DNA of 64,000 nucleotides from Alkalicoccus urumqiensis (GCF_002993335.1 NZ_PVNS01000003.1:234567-298566), one strand, 5' to 3'. Positions 47,858-55,997 are shown, numbered from the stretch's first letter. The notes: generated by a model from the letters alone, not told the origin. Numbers and translations are program-made.

Positions 47858-47867
47858 ATAGAGAGAG

Positions 47868-47901
47868 AACCGCTGCGGCTTGTAGCTGCAGCGGTTTTTT
47901 A
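47868..47901 (+). terminator. Intrinsic terminator of the photolyase-DUF429 operon
   Basis: AACCGCTGCGGCT / AGCTGCAGCGGTT stem with TTTTTT. Confidence 0.92.
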
Positions 47902-48067
47902 TGGAAGTGGCAGAGAGCAGCTGCACTGTCTGCAGTGGAAAAGTGGCCCTTTTCCGGGATAACGGACGGTTTTCCAGCGGGTCCAGGCGGTCCACAGCCG
48001 CAGCCCCCGGCATCGAACCGCAGCCGGTTTTGGCAGAGGGGCAGCAGCGCTGCCGGTGGATGACGAA

Positions 48068-48240
48068 ATGGGACTGGGCCGGTGCGTAGTGGGAATATCG
48101 GATGAAGAAAGTGGAATACGGCGTACCGAAGTTGGAATTTTAGGGTGGAATGGGAGGCGGCCCTTTCGTTGTGAGACTGGAGGGGGCCGCTGCAGGAACG
48201 GCAGCTGCAGGTATGAGACTTCCCTGCCTAGTAGTGGGAC
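48068..48240 (+). repeat. 21-nt phased motif array H (GTGGGA class)
   Basis: Nine 7-mers begin at 48068, 48089, 48110, 48131, 48150, 48171, 48192, 48213 and 48234; steps 21,21,21,19,21,21,21,21. Unit variants match array A position by position: G-rich GTGGGAA early, TGGAA forms at units 3-4, GTGAGAC/GTGGGAC at 6, GCAGGAA/GCGGGAA at 7, ATGAGAC/GTGAGAC at 8, GTGGGAC at 9. The left flank GCAGAGGGGCAGCAGCGCTG also matches A. It lies in the 47902-48328 gap between convergent genes. Confidence 0.92.
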
Positions 48241-48328
48241 TCTGCTGCGTTTCCGTTTGGAAAACGAACCAGCCGGCCGGGAAACAGGATAAACAGAAGA
48301 GAACGAGTGCTGCAGCGGTTTTTTTCCG

Positions 48329-48362
48329 AAAAAAAGCCAGCCGGGGTTCCGGCCGGCTGGCA
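48329..48362 (-). terminator. Intrinsic terminator of the SDR gene
   Basis: On the minus strand GCCAGCCGGCC...GGCTGGC followed by TTTTTTT. Confidence 0.85.
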
Positions 48363-48375
48363 GAGATATATTTGG

Positions 48376-49128
48376 TTATTTCAGCGAGTACCCGCCGTCG
48401 ACGACGAGCTCGGTGCCGATGATGTACGATGCAGCATCGGAAGCGAGGAAACGGACGACATCGGCGATTTCCGACGGATCGGCGTATTCGCCGCGCGGTG
48501 ATTCCTTCGACGCTTTCTCCAGCGCTTCTTCACCGCCATAGGCTTTTTCCGACAGGGCCGTTTTTGTCGGTCCCGGGGAAATGCAGTTGACGCGGATGCC
48601 CTGGCGTGCGAAGCGGGCGGCTGTGCTCTCGGTCATCGCTTTGACGGCAGCCTTGGTGCCGCTGTAGGCCGGCAGCATCGGATTCACTTTGCCGTTTCCG
48701 AGAATCGCGGCGTTGTTGATGATGTTTCCGGATTTCTGTTTCTGCATCTGCTGCAGCGTGTATTTCATGTACAAGTACAGGGCAGTCTGGTTTGTGGCAA
48801 TCAGCGTGTCCCAGTCCTCTTCTTTTACCCGGGCAAGCGGACCGCTTCCGACCGACAGAACGCCGGCGTTGTTGAACAGAATATCAATATGATCCTCTTC
48901 GTTCATCAGCTCTTCAAAAAATGTCTCGATCTGCCGGCGGTCTTCATTGTCGACCTGGTGAAAATGAGCATGGCCGTTCACGCTGTTTTCGATTTCTTTT
49001 CCTTTATCTTCCCGGCGTCCGGTGAAGTGCACCGATGCCCCGCGCTCAGCGAACTGCTTTACAACTTCTGCGCCGATACCGGATGTTCCGCCGTTGACGA
49101 CCACTACTTTTCCTTCGAAGTTTTCCAT
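48376..49128 (-). CDS. Short-chain dehydrogenase/reductase with altered catalytic serine
   Basis: 250 residues; GGAGGATATTATC precedes the ATG. The cofactor motif GGTSGIGAE, NNAG and active YxxxK (YSGTK) are intact, as is the ISPGPTKT loop. The Arg in FTGRRED suggests NADP(H). The usual catalytic Ser (ISS in typical members) is replaced: the text reads NIINNAAILGN, so both positions are Ala. It may be weakly active, use another residue, or have a non-enzymatic role. It ends at its own terminator. Confidence 0.9.
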   Translation of the reverse strand: MENFEGKVVVVNGGTSGIGAEVVKQFAERGASVHFTGRREDKGKEIENSVNGHAHFHQVDNEDRRQIETFFEELMNEEDHIDILFNNAGVLSVGSGPLARVKEEDWDTLIATNQTALYLYMKYTLQQMQKQKSGNIINNAAILGNGKVNPMLPAYSGTKAAVKAMTESTAARFARQGIRVNCISPGPTKTALSEKAYGGEEALEKASKESPRGEYADPSEIADVVRFLASDAASYIIGTELVVDGGYSLK

Positions 49129-49216
49129 GATAATATCCTCCTGATGTTCAGCATTTGTATAATGTATTCACTAATTTTTGTATAACTAAACCTGGAGTTT
49201 GGAAAACGACGTTCCG

Positions 49217-49274
49217 AGAGCACACGTGCTTTTTTCTGCATTAAAAAAACCAGGCAGCTGCTGCCTGGTTTTGA
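49217..49274. terminator. Two terminator-like hairpins
   Basis: AGCAC / GTGCT then TTTTTT (49217-49235), and AAAACCAGGCAGC / GCTGCCTGGTTTT (49243-49272). Neither directly follows a rightward gene. The second may stop leftward readthrough from queF. Confidence 0.6.
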
Positions 49275-49307
49275 AGAATAAGCTGTTTTGTGATATGACT
49301 TCTTTTA

Positions 49308-49420
49308 GAAGGAGCACGGCTCCGCTCGGCCGCGGCGAATGGCAGAAAACCGCTGCCATTCGCCTTAAGCCACAGGCCGGCTGCGCGCGTGCTTTCAGCC
49401 GCTTGACGCGGCCTGTAGAT
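49308..49420. repeat. Hairpin module 2, single copy
   Basis: GGAGCACGGCTCCGC to TTTCAGCCGCTTGACGCGGC. The same palindromic module occurs at about 30723 (reverse), 53088 (reverse) and 63575. It abuts the queF stop codon. Confidence 0.8.
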
Positions 49421-49908
49421 CAGCGGTGGTCGACGGTTTCCGGATACATGTCGTGGTTCATCATCCGGTGCTCGGCCATGTTTTCGTATTTCGTTCCCGG
49501 TTTTCCGTAATTCGTGTACGGATCGATGGAAATGCCGCCGCGCGGGGTGAATTTGCCCCATACTTCAATGTAGCGGGGGTCCATCAGCTCCACGAGGTCG
49601 TTTAAAATAATGTTCATGCAGTCCTCGTGAAAATCGCCGTGGTTGCGGAAGCTGAACAGGTACAGCTTCAGTGACTTGCTCTCCACCATCTTTTTATCCG
49701 GTACGTAGCTGATATAGACAGTGGCAAAATCGGGCTGGCCGGTTTTCGGACAGAGGCTCGTAAACTCCGGACAGTTGAATTTCACAAAGAAATCCCGGTA
49801 GTCGTGGCGGTTTTCCACGGACTCCAGTACGGACGGGTCGTAGTCGGTCTTATATTCAACGTTTGTATTACCGAGAAGGGAAACTTCATCTTCGCGTGGT
49901 TTTGTCAT
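49420..49908 (-). CDS. queF: NADPH-dependent 7-cyano-7-deazaguanine reductase
   Basis: 162 residues from the ATG whose complement is 49906-49908, with AAAGGTG upstream; a GTG four codons earlier is the alternative. It reduces preQ0 to preQ1 in queuosine synthesis. The catalytic Cys53 and Asp60 are in [14 protein letters not shown], the QueF family motif [20 protein letters not shown] is complete and the size is that of the unimodular type. No queCDE genes lie beside it. It stands back to back with the methyltransferase-glnS operon. Confidence 0.96.
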   Translation of the reverse strand: MTKPREDEVSLLGNTNVEYKTDYDPSVLESVENRHDYRDFFVKFNCPEFTSLCPKTGQPDFATVYISYVPDKKMVESKSLKLYLFSFRNHGDFHEDCMNIILNDLVELMDPRYIEVWGKFTPRGGISIDPYTNYGKPGTKYENMAEHRMMNHDMYPETVDHR

Positions 49909-49984
49909 GGTATCTCGCACCTTTCATGGCATAGTCGTTTTCATTCTACCTCGTTTTCTCCCCGTACGCCAGTCTGCCGGTGCG

Positions 49985-50013
49985 TTGCAATTCGGGGCTC
50001 GTTGTGGTATTTT
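49985..50013 (+). promoter_or_regulatory. Promoter of the methyltransferase-glnS operon
   Basis: TTGCAA, 17-nt spacer, TATTTT. It predicts a transcript start near 50020 and a leader of about 180 nt that holds the Gln-rich peptide and a terminator. Confidence 0.7.
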
Positions 50014-50047
50014 GTAAGAATCACAAAGCAGAAGGAGCGGGTTTTCC

Positions 50048-50086
50048 ATGAATACGCCTATCCGCCGACAACAGCAGCAGATCTAG
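50048..50086 (+). CDS. Leader peptide MNTPIRRQQQQI
   Basis: A 12-residue frame with GAAGGAG about 10 nt upstream and a TAG stop. Seven of its codons are charged or polar, ending in four consecutive Gln codons (CAA CAG CAG CAG). It lies between a good promoter and an intrinsic terminator, upstream of an operon that includes glutaminyl-tRNA synthetase. That fits transcription attenuation by ribosome stalling when charged tRNA-Gln is scarce. The coding potential is seen; the mechanism is inference. Confidence 0.72.
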   Translation: MNTPIRRQQQQI

Positions 50087-50133
50087 CTCTGCCTTTTTTC
50101 AAATGGGAAAAGAGGGAGAGCGATACGTCGTAC

Positions 50134-50165
50134 AACCGCAGGGCAGGGAACGTGCGGTTTTTTTG
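50134..50165 (+). terminator. Leader terminator (attenuator) upstream of the methyltransferase gene
   Basis: AACCGCA / TGCGGTT stem, 12-nt loop containing GGGCAGGG, followed by a T-run. It ends 38 nt before the gene and no gene ends in front of it except the leader peptide. CTGCC at 50090-50094 can pair with GGCAG in its loop, and CTCTGCCTTTTTTC (50087-50100) can pair with GGAAAAGAGGGAGAG, so alternative folds exist. Confidence 0.72.
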
Positions 50166-50202
50166 TGTGCAATTTTACCCCGACACGGCGAAAGGAGCCA
50201 TC

Positions 50203-51411
50203 ATGGAAGAGCAGATTTTACGCATTAAAAAAGATTTCGTCCCAAAATACGAGGACGGTTACCCACTGATCACGGAGGAGGCCTGCGCCAACCCGCAGAT
50301 TCTCACCGAGGAAGGCAGACCGTTCCGCCTGGAAGCCGGAGACGGCACGTTTCTCGGCCGCGGCTACTACGGCCGCCAGAATAAAGGGCTCGGCTGGGTG
50401 CTGACCCAGAAAGAGCACGAGCCGATCGATGAGCGTCTGTTCCAGAAAAAACTCGCCGTCGCACTCGGCCGCCGGACATCGCTGTTTATGGATGAAACAA
50501 CGAACACATTCCGTATTTTAAACGGTGAAGGGGACGGCCTCGGCGGTCTCACGATCGACTACTTCAACGGCTATTATCTTCTCCAGTGGTACAGCGCCGG
50601 CGCCTACACGTGGCAGAAGACGATTGTCGACCTGCTGTTTCAAAATACCGATGCGGTCGGCGTGTATGAAAAAAAGCGATTCTCCAGCGAGGGCGGCTAT
50701 GTCTCCGACGATGATTTCGTTACCGGAGAGCGGGCACCTGAACCACTTCTCGTGAAAGAAAATGGCATGACGTTTGCGGTCTACTTAAACGACGGCGCCA
50801 TGACCGGCCTCTTTCTTGACCAGCGCGACGTGCGGCAGACGCTCCGGGAAACGGTACCGGAGGACGCGCGTGTACTCAACACGTTTTCCTATACCGGCGC
50901 TTTCTCCGTGGCCTGCGCGCTCGGCGGCGCCGGGCACACCGTCAATGTCGATGCGGCCAACCGGAGCCTGGAGAAAACGAAGGAGCAGTTTGAAGTGAAC
51001 GGTCTGGATCCCGCGTCCCACCAGATTCTCGTTGAGGATGTGTTCACGTATTTCCGCCGGGCGATCCAGCGCGGCGAGCAGTATGACGTCGTCATCCTCG
51101 ATCCGCCGAGCTTTGCCCGCACGAAGAAAACGACGTTTTCCGCGGTGAAAGATTACGGGAAGCTGTTGGAGCAGGCGTTCCAGCTGACAGCACCTGGAGG
51201 GATCGTGGCCGCCTCCACGAACCACGCCGGCCTCTATCCGAAGAAATTCCGGGCGTTTATCTACGAAGCGATGGAAAAAACAGAAACGACTGGGCGGATT
51301 AAATCGACGTTCCGTCTGCCGGAAGATTTCCGCGTCGATGCGGACTATCCGGACGGCAACTACCTGAAAGTGCATCTGATCGAAAAATCTGCCGAAGGAG
51401 GCCTATTATGA
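50203..51411 (+). CDS. Class I SAM-dependent rRNA methyltransferase, RlmI-like
   Basis: 402 residues from the ATG at 50203, preceded by GAAAGGAG; the open frame extends upstream through the leader but has no homology there. N-terminal PUA-like domain (about 1-75), a linker domain, then a Rossmann methyltransferase with [17 protein letters not shown] (SAM motif), [10 protein letters not shown] (catalytic motif) and ASTNHAG. This is the RlmI/YwbD group that methylates a 23S rRNA cytosine. Its stop overlaps the glnS start by 4 nt. Confidence 0.9.
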   Translation: MEEQILRIKKDFVPKYEDGYPLITEEACANPQILTEEGRPFRLEAGDGTFLGRGYYGRQNKGLGWVLTQKEHEPIDERLFQKKLAVALGRRTSLFMDETTNTFRILNGEGDGLGGLTIDYFNGYYLLQWYSAGAYTWQKTIVDLLFQNTDAVGVYEKKRFSSEGGYVSDDDFVTGERAPEPLLVKENGMTFAVYLNDGAMTGLFLDQRDVRQTLRETVPEDARVLNTFSYTGAFSVACALGGAGHTVNVDAANRSLEKTKEQFEVNGLDPASHQILVEDVFTYFRRAIQRGEQYDVVILDPPSFARTKKTTFSAVKDYGKLLEQAFQLTAPGGIVAASTNHAGLYPKKFRAFIYEAMEKTETTGRIKSTFRLPEDFRVDADYPDGNYLKVHLIEKSAEGGLL

Positions 51412-53057
51412 CCGAAGAAAACAACTATACCCACTTTATTAAGCAGATTGTGGAGAAAGACATGGAGTCCGGCGCCTACGATACGATCGTCACGCGTTTT
51501 CCGCCGGAGCCGAACGGCTACCTGCATATCGGACATGCAAAGTCGATCGTCTTAAACTTTGAACTCGCCGATGAATTCGGCGGGAAAACGAACCTTCGTT
51601 TTGACGACACGAACCCATTGAAGGAAGACAAGGAATACGTCGAATCGATCAAGCGGGACATTGAATGGCTCGGCTACGACCCGGAGGCGGTCCGCTTTGC
51701 TTCGGACTACTTTGACGAGATGTATAACCAGGCGGTCAGCCTCATTAAGCGCGGGCTTGCCTACGTGGAAGATCTGTCACAGGAGGAAGTCCGGAAACTC
51801 CGCGGCACGCTCACGGAACCGGGAAAGGAAAGTCCTTCCCGGGAACGCAGTGTCGAAGAGAACCTCGATTTGTTCGAGCGGATGAAAAACGGCGAATTCG
51901 GCGACGGGGAAAAAACGCTCCGGGCCAGAATCGATATGAGCTCGCCGAACATGAACCTTCGTGACCCGGTGCTGTACCGGATTTCGCATACCGAGCATCA
52001 CAACACCGGAAACAAGTGGTGCATCTACCCGATGTACTCGTTCGCCCACCCGCTGGAGGATGCGATCGAAGGCGTGACACACTCCCTCTGTACACTGGAG
52101 TTTGAAGATCAGCGCCCGCTGTACGACTGGGTCATAGCCAACGCGGAACTCGATGCTGAGCCGAAGCAGATCGAATTTGCCCGCCTCAACCTGACCAACA
52201 CGGTGATGAGCAAACGGAAGCTGAAACAGCTCGTCGACGAGAACTACGTGGACGGCTGGGACGACCCGCGCATGCCGACGATTTCCGGACTCCGCCGCCG
52301 CGGATTCACGCCGGAATCCATCAAGCAGTTCTGCCGGGAAATCGGCGTCTCCAAAGCAGACAACCTCGTCGATGTGCGCATGCTTGAGCACTTCCTGCGC
52401 GAAGATTTGAAGCTCGAAGCACCGCGGACGATGGCAGTGCTTGATCCGATCAAAGTGATCATCACGAACTATCCGGAGGACGGCCTCGAATGGCTGCCGG
52501 CTGACATCAATCCGGAGAACGAATCGATGGGCATGCGGGAAATTCCGTTTTCCAGAGAGATTTACATTGAGCGCGAAGACTTCATGGAAGATCCGCCGAA
52601 GAAGTACTTCCGCCTGTTTCCGGATAACGAAGTCCGCATCAAGCACGCCTACTTCATCCACTGCCACGATTACAAGAAGGATGAAAACGGACAGATTACC
52701 GAGCTGTACTGCACGTACGATCCGGAAACAAAATCCGGCTCCGGCTTTACCGGCCGCAAAGTGAAAGGAACGCTTCACTACGTGGAAGCTTCCCAGGCCG
52801 TGCCGGCGGAGTTCCGCCTGTACGATTCGCTGATCGATGATGAAGCCGAAGGGGACAATTTCCTTGATTTCGTCAATGGAGAATCCCTCACGGTGAAGCA
52901 CGGATTTGTCGAGCCGAACATGAAAGACGTGAAAGCGAACGACAAATTCCAGTTCTTCCGTCACGGCTACTTCAGCGTCGATCCGGAGGAAGCCACGGAC
53001 GAGAAGCTCGTCTTCAACCGCATCGTGGAACTGAAGAGTTCGTTTAAACTGAAATAA
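51408..53057 (+). CDS. glnS: Glutaminyl-tRNA synthetase
   Basis: 549 residues, full length. It charges tRNA-Gln with glutamine directly. Class I motifs are [18 protein letters not shown] and the KMSKS equivalent [14 protein letters not shown] and the beta-barrel anticodon-binding domains (about 335-549) follow. Most Bacilli, including Bacillus subtilis, lack this enzyme and make Gln-tRNA by amidating Glu-tRNA with GatCAB, so the gene was probably gained by transfer. It is translationally coupled to the methyltransferase. Confidence 0.96.
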   Translation: MTEENNYTHFIKQIVEKDMESGAYDTIVTRFPPEPNGYLHIGHAKSIVLNFELADEFGGKTNLRFDDTNPLKEDKEYVESIKRDIEWLGYDPEAVRFASDYFDEMYNQAVSLIKRGLAYVEDLSQEEVRKLRGTLTEPGKESPSRERSVEENLDLFERMKNGEFGDGEKTLRARIDMSSPNMNLRDPVLYRISHTEHHNTGNKWCIYPMYSFAHPLEDAIEGVTHSLCTLEFEDQRPLYDWVIANAELDAEPKQIEFARLNLTNTVMSKRKLKQLVDENYVDGWDDPRMPTISGLRRRGFTPESIKQFCREIGVSKADNLVDVRMLEHFLREDLKLEAPRTMAVLDPIKVIITNYPEDGLEWLPADINPENESMGMREIPFSREIYIEREDFMEDPPKKYFRLFPDNEVRIKHAYFIHCHDYKKDENGQITELYCTYDPETKSGSGFTGRKVKGTLHYVEASQAVPAEFRLYDSLIDDEAEGDNFLDFVNGESLTVKHGFVEPNMKDVKANDKFQFFRHGYFSVDPEEATDEKLVFNRIVELKSSFKLK

Positions 53058-53062
53058 GCAAG

Positions 53063-53238
53063 AGACCGGCCCACCGGCCGGTCTCTGAAAGCACGAGCGG
53101 AGCCGGCCTTTGGTTTGAGCCGCAGGGCAGTGCTCTTCTGTCCTGCGGCGCGGCCGCGCGGAGCCGTGCTTCTTTAAAAGAAACATTGTTCAGCGATAAC
53201 TATACAGAAAAGACCGGCCCGCCAGCCGGTCTTTTCTG
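53063..53238. repeat. Stacked hairpins and module 2 after glnS
   Basis: AGAGACCGG / CCGGTCTCT follows the stop without a T-run (53063-53086). Module 2 in reverse follows (about 53088-53190). Then AGAAAAGACCGGC / GCCGGTCTTTTCT (53207-53238), a likely terminator of the glnS operon. Confidence 0.7.
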
Positions 53239-53289
53239 TATTTGCAGGAACATATATGGAGGCTGCTGCTGCAGGCAGAGGGAGGCCGT

Positions 53290-53463
53290 TGGTCCGGGGG
53301 ATGTGTTTTCTGGTCCGGTACGGGGCGGAACCTGTTCCGATTTACGCTGAATGTGGTCCGATACACAGCGCTTGGTCCGGTAAAAGCTGATGTTGTTCCG
53401 ATTCGCAGTCATCGTGGTCCGCAGCCGGCCCGTGCTGGTCCGATAGCGCACCGTCCTGTTGCG
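53290..53463 (+). repeat. 21-nt phased motif array I (TGGTCCG class)
   Basis: Nine units begin at 53290, 53311, 53333 (TGTTCCG), 53354, 53373, 53394 (TGTTCCG), 53415, 53436 and 53457 (TGTTGCG); steps 21,22,21,19,21,21,21,21. The T variants sit at units 3, 6 and 9 exactly as in array C, and the last unit runs into CATTTTTCA as in arrays C and E. GGCAGAGGGAGG precedes unit 1. Confidence 0.92.
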
Positions 53464-53541
53464 CATTTTTCAGAACCGTCCACGCTGTCCGCTGCCGAAA
53501 CAGCGCGGGCAGAAACCCAGGCCACTGAAAAAGTCTCTATT

Positions 53542-53574
53542 AAAGAAACTCTCTACATGGAGAGTTTCTTTTTT
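53542..53574 (+). terminator. Terminator-like hairpin
   Basis: AAAGAAACTCTC / GAGAGTTTCTTT then TTTAT; no gene ends just before it. Confidence 0.6.
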
Positions 53575-53621
53575 ATTACACAATCTGATTTACGAAAAGA
53601 AACTTTAACCTTTTCAATTAG

Positions 53622-53761
53622 TGAAATCAGACTGCACTACAGACGGAAGCTTGCCGCGGGCATGGCCTCAGCCTACTCGAACATCCTTTGGATGTTCTGC
53701 GGGGTCTTCACCTCATGCTTTTCCCGCAGGCCTCCTCGTCTTTCGTTTCGTCTGATTGAGC
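53622..53761. repeat. Dispersed palindromic repeat of the type common in Bacillaceae
   Basis: It runs from GAAATCAGACTGCACTACAGA to CGTTTCGTCTGATTGA with an inner GAACATCC / GGATGTTC hairpin and GCGGGCATGGCCTCAGCC / CTGCGGGGTCTTCACCTC blocks. From memory this matches a widespread Bacillus intergenic repeat that begins CACTACAGGCGGACGC; the resemblance needs a database check. Confidence 0.65.
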
Positions 53762-53812
53762 CTGGGATAAAAAGCATGAAAGTGGTCAAAAGAGTTCCAT
53801 GACAAAAAAAGA

Positions 53813-55160
53813 GGTTCTCCCTAATCAAGTGTGCTTGACATTGAAAAAAGCAGAATCTTCCTCTAATGTTTAAAGTGACGAAACCAAAACATTGTAGAGA
53901 GGAAGATCTGCTTGTACAAACAGTTTACTACAGATATCCTGCACCTACCAACGTTTGTCTTGAATGATGAAGGAGAACGTGTAGAGAATGGCTGGATCCT
54001 CGGCGTGGAACCAAAGCCACAGAGCCATCTTTGTCCGTTATGTTTTCAGGAGAGCATCAATCATGCCAGAAACAAGGAGCGTACCCTGCGTCATGCCTGG
54101 ATTTCCACGCAGGAAACTATTTACATCCGTGTTCCTGTCCACCGCCAGCGTTGGGAGGATTGTGGGATCACCTGGACAGTCGAATGGCCGGAAATACCGC
54201 TGCGTGGGAACGTGACGAAGCATTTTAAACAGATGATCGCCAGAAAGTGTATCGGTCAGTCCTTCGAGGCGGTCGCCAGAGAGATGACGGTGCCGCCGTC
54301 GACGGTGGCTTCCTGGTTCTACACGTATGCGGAAGAGACCGTGGCGCGTCCTGCTGATTACGAAGCACCGACAGCGCTGTGCATGGATGAGTTTGCTCAT
54401 AAACGTGGGCACAGCTACAGTGTCGCTCTTCAGGATGCCCATACGGGTCATGTGTGGCAGACGCACCCGGGAAAAAGCCGGGAGCGCATCCAGGAAGGAC
54501 TGCGCCGGTATCCATTTCAGGCACTAGAGGTTATCGTTACCGACCTGGCTCCCGGTATGGCGCAGACCGTCCACGAGATATGGCCGGAGACCACTGTCGT
54601 CGTCGACAAGTTCCATGTGATCCAGTTGTTCACGCAAGCTCTGGATCGCGCGAAGAAAATGGAAGGAACCAACGGAACCAGCCACAAGAATATCCGACAC
54701 CAACGCAGGCTTTTGATGTCCCATCCCAAGTACTTGAAGAAAGAGGAGAAAGCGAACCTCCGCCTCTGGCTCGAAGAGAATCCCGAATGGAAAAAACAGT
54801 GGGTCGCGCTCCAGAAGTTCCGGGACGTGTATCGAGCCAAGCGTTTTAAGAAAGCGAAAGAAGCTCTGGAGAACTGGTGTAATCACTATCTGTTTGAGGG
54901 AGCAAGCGCCACGAAATCCATCACGAAGACCATTCTGAAGTGGAAACAGGAGATCTTGAATCACTTCATGTTTAAGCTGACGAACGCCAGGCTCGAAGGT
55001 ACGAATAACCTGATTAAAACGCTGAAACGGCGCAGTTATGGATGTCCGAATAGGTATCACTTCGATCTCCGGATTCGAATGGAGTGTCGTGCTCCCGCTT
55101 AGAAATAAAGAGAAATCATACATTAGAGGCAGAAATCAACACATTTCACTGTGGAGAACC
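53813..55160 (+). mobile_element. Intact ISL3-family insertion sequence
   Basis: 1348 bp. Left end GGTTCTCCCTAATCAAGTG and right end (reversed) GGTTCTCCACAGTGAAATG are imperfect inverted repeats. Both flanks carry the same 8 bases, AAAAAAGA (53805-53812 and 55161-55168), the target duplication length expected for ISL3. One full transposase gene lies inside. The perfect duplication points to a recent insertion. Confidence 0.93.
53912..55102 (+). CDS. ISL3 family transposase
   Basis: 396 residues from a TTG at 53912 with GAGAGGAAG upstream. An N-terminal zinc-finger region (HLCPLCFQES), helix-turn-helix (SFEAVAREMTVPPSTVASW) and the DDE catalytic domain: first Asp in CMDEFAHKRGH, second in VTDLAPGM, Glu in LEGTNNLIKTLKRRSYG. 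All key residues are present, so it may be active. The frame closes just before the right inverted repeat. Confidence 0.94.
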   Translation: MYKQFTTDILHLPTFVLNDEGERVENGWILGVEPKPQSHLCPLCFQESINHARNKERTLRHAWISTQETIYIRVPVHRQRWEDCGITWTVEWPEIPLRGNVTKHFKQMIARKCIGQSFEAVAREMTVPPSTVASWFYTYAEETVARPADYEAPTALCMDEFAHKRGHSYSVALQDAHTGHVWQTHPGKSRERIQEGLRRYPFQALEVIVTDLAPGMAQTVHEIWPETTVVVDKFHVIQLFTQALDRAKKMEGTNGTSHKNIRHQRRLLMSHPKYLKKEEKANLRLWLEENPEWKKQWVALQKFRDVYRAKRFKKAKEALENWCNHYLFEGASATKSITKTILKWKQEILNHFMFKLTNARLEGTNNLIKTLKRRSYGCPNRYHFDLRIRMECRAPA

Positions 55161-55207
55161 AAAAAAGACGGCCAAATCCAAAAAAATGAAAATTGGTCGT
55201 CTTTTTT
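55161..55207. terminator. Hairpin terminator at the insertion target
   Basis: AAAAAAGACGGCCAA pairs with TTGGTCGTCTTTTTT across an A-rich loop. Its first 8 bases are the duplicated IS target, so the element entered at the edge of this terminator and the duplication rebuilt it. Confidence 0.75.
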
Positions 55208-55289
55208 CTATGATTTTACGTTCGTTCAATTAAAATCGAGAGATTTTCAGTGGCCCTCAGAAACCGGCTTCCTGTTTCATAAAGAAACC

Positions 55290-55319
55290 AAAAGAAGCTC
55301 CCCTCCGCGCGGGGAGCTT
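55290..55319 (-). terminator. Intrinsic terminator of the DJ-1/racemase/PilZ gene set
   Basis: GAAGCTCCCC / GGGGAGCTTC stem followed on the minus strand by TTTTGG. Confidence 0.75.
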
Positions 55320-55331
55320 CAAAACTTTTTC

Positions 55332-55997
55332 TTACTTGTCTTCCAGTGCTTCGACCATTTTTTTCGCGGTGCTTTCACTGGACATTGGATTCTGTCCGGT
55401 GACGAGCTTTCCGTCACGGACGGAATAGTCGCTCCAGTTGTCGCCGTTTTCAAAGGCAGCGCCTTTTTCGCGGAGCGTGGACTCCAGCAGGAACGGCACG
55501 GCGTTTTCCAGCCCCATTTCTTTTTCTTCCGCGTCGGTAAATGCACTCACTTTTTTACCTTTGACGAGCGGTGTGCCGTCGGAGAGCGTGACGTGGACGA
55601 GGGCGCTCGGGCCGTGGCAGACAGAGCCGATAACGGCACCTTTTTCTGCGTGTTCGCGGATCAGGCGCTGCAGAAGCAGGTTGTCCGGGAAGTCAAAGAC
55701 GGTGCCGTGTCCGCCGGGAAGGTAAACCGCGTCGAATCCGGCGCTCACATCTTCATTGGAGAGTGCCTGCGTGTTGGTCAGTTTGGCTTCCGCCTCCTGC
55801 CATTCGAGTACGTCCTTTTCCGGAAGGCTGTTCGGGTCGAGCGGCACCTGGCCGCCTTCGATGCTGCGTACCGTGACGTCATAGCCTTGACGCACGAATT
55901 CGACATATGGAGCAGCGTATTCTTCCAGCCAGAGGCCGGTATCGTTACTTCCCATTTTATTTGCGCTTGTTACGACAATTAGTACGTTTTTACTCAT
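55332..55997 (-). CDS. DJ-1/PfpI family protein, Hsp31/glyoxalase III-like
   Basis: 221 residues from the ATG whose complement is 55995-55997; CAGGAGG lies 9 nt upstream. The nucleophile elbow is GSVCHGPSAL (C127), with YLPGGHGTVFDF and a Glu in GLWLEEYAAPY near residue 26 as expected partners. Members detoxify methylglyoxal or act as chaperones or deglycases. The gene starts 75 nt after the racemase stop and is probably in the same transcript. Confidence 0.9.
   Translation of the reverse strand: MSKNVLIVVTSANKMGSNDTGLWLEEYAAPYVEFVRQGYDVTVRSIEGGQVPLDPNSLPEKDVLEWQEAEAKLTNTQALSNEDVSAGFDAVYLPGGHGTVFDFPDNLLLQRLIREHAEKGAVIGSVCHGPSALVHVTLSDGTPLVKGKKVSAFTDAEEKEMGLENAVPFLLESTLREKGAAFENGDNWSDYSVRDGKLVTGQNPMSSESTAKKMVEALEDK

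Noticed and set aside
49921..50202. T-box riboswitch upstream of the methyltransferase-glnS operon
   Set aside because: No T-box sequence or specifier-loop layout was found; the leader is short and instead has a Gln-rich peptide.
49804..50202. N-terminal extension of the rRNA methyltransferase frame
   Set aside because: It crosses the queF start, the promoter and the leader terminator. The family start matches the ATG at 50203 with its own ribosome site.
3267..53463. CRISPR interpretation of the phased arrays
   Set aside because: The repeated part is only 6-7 nt, degenerate and without dyad; no cas genes lie in the window; the arrays have a fixed unit number and a fixed 19-nt step.
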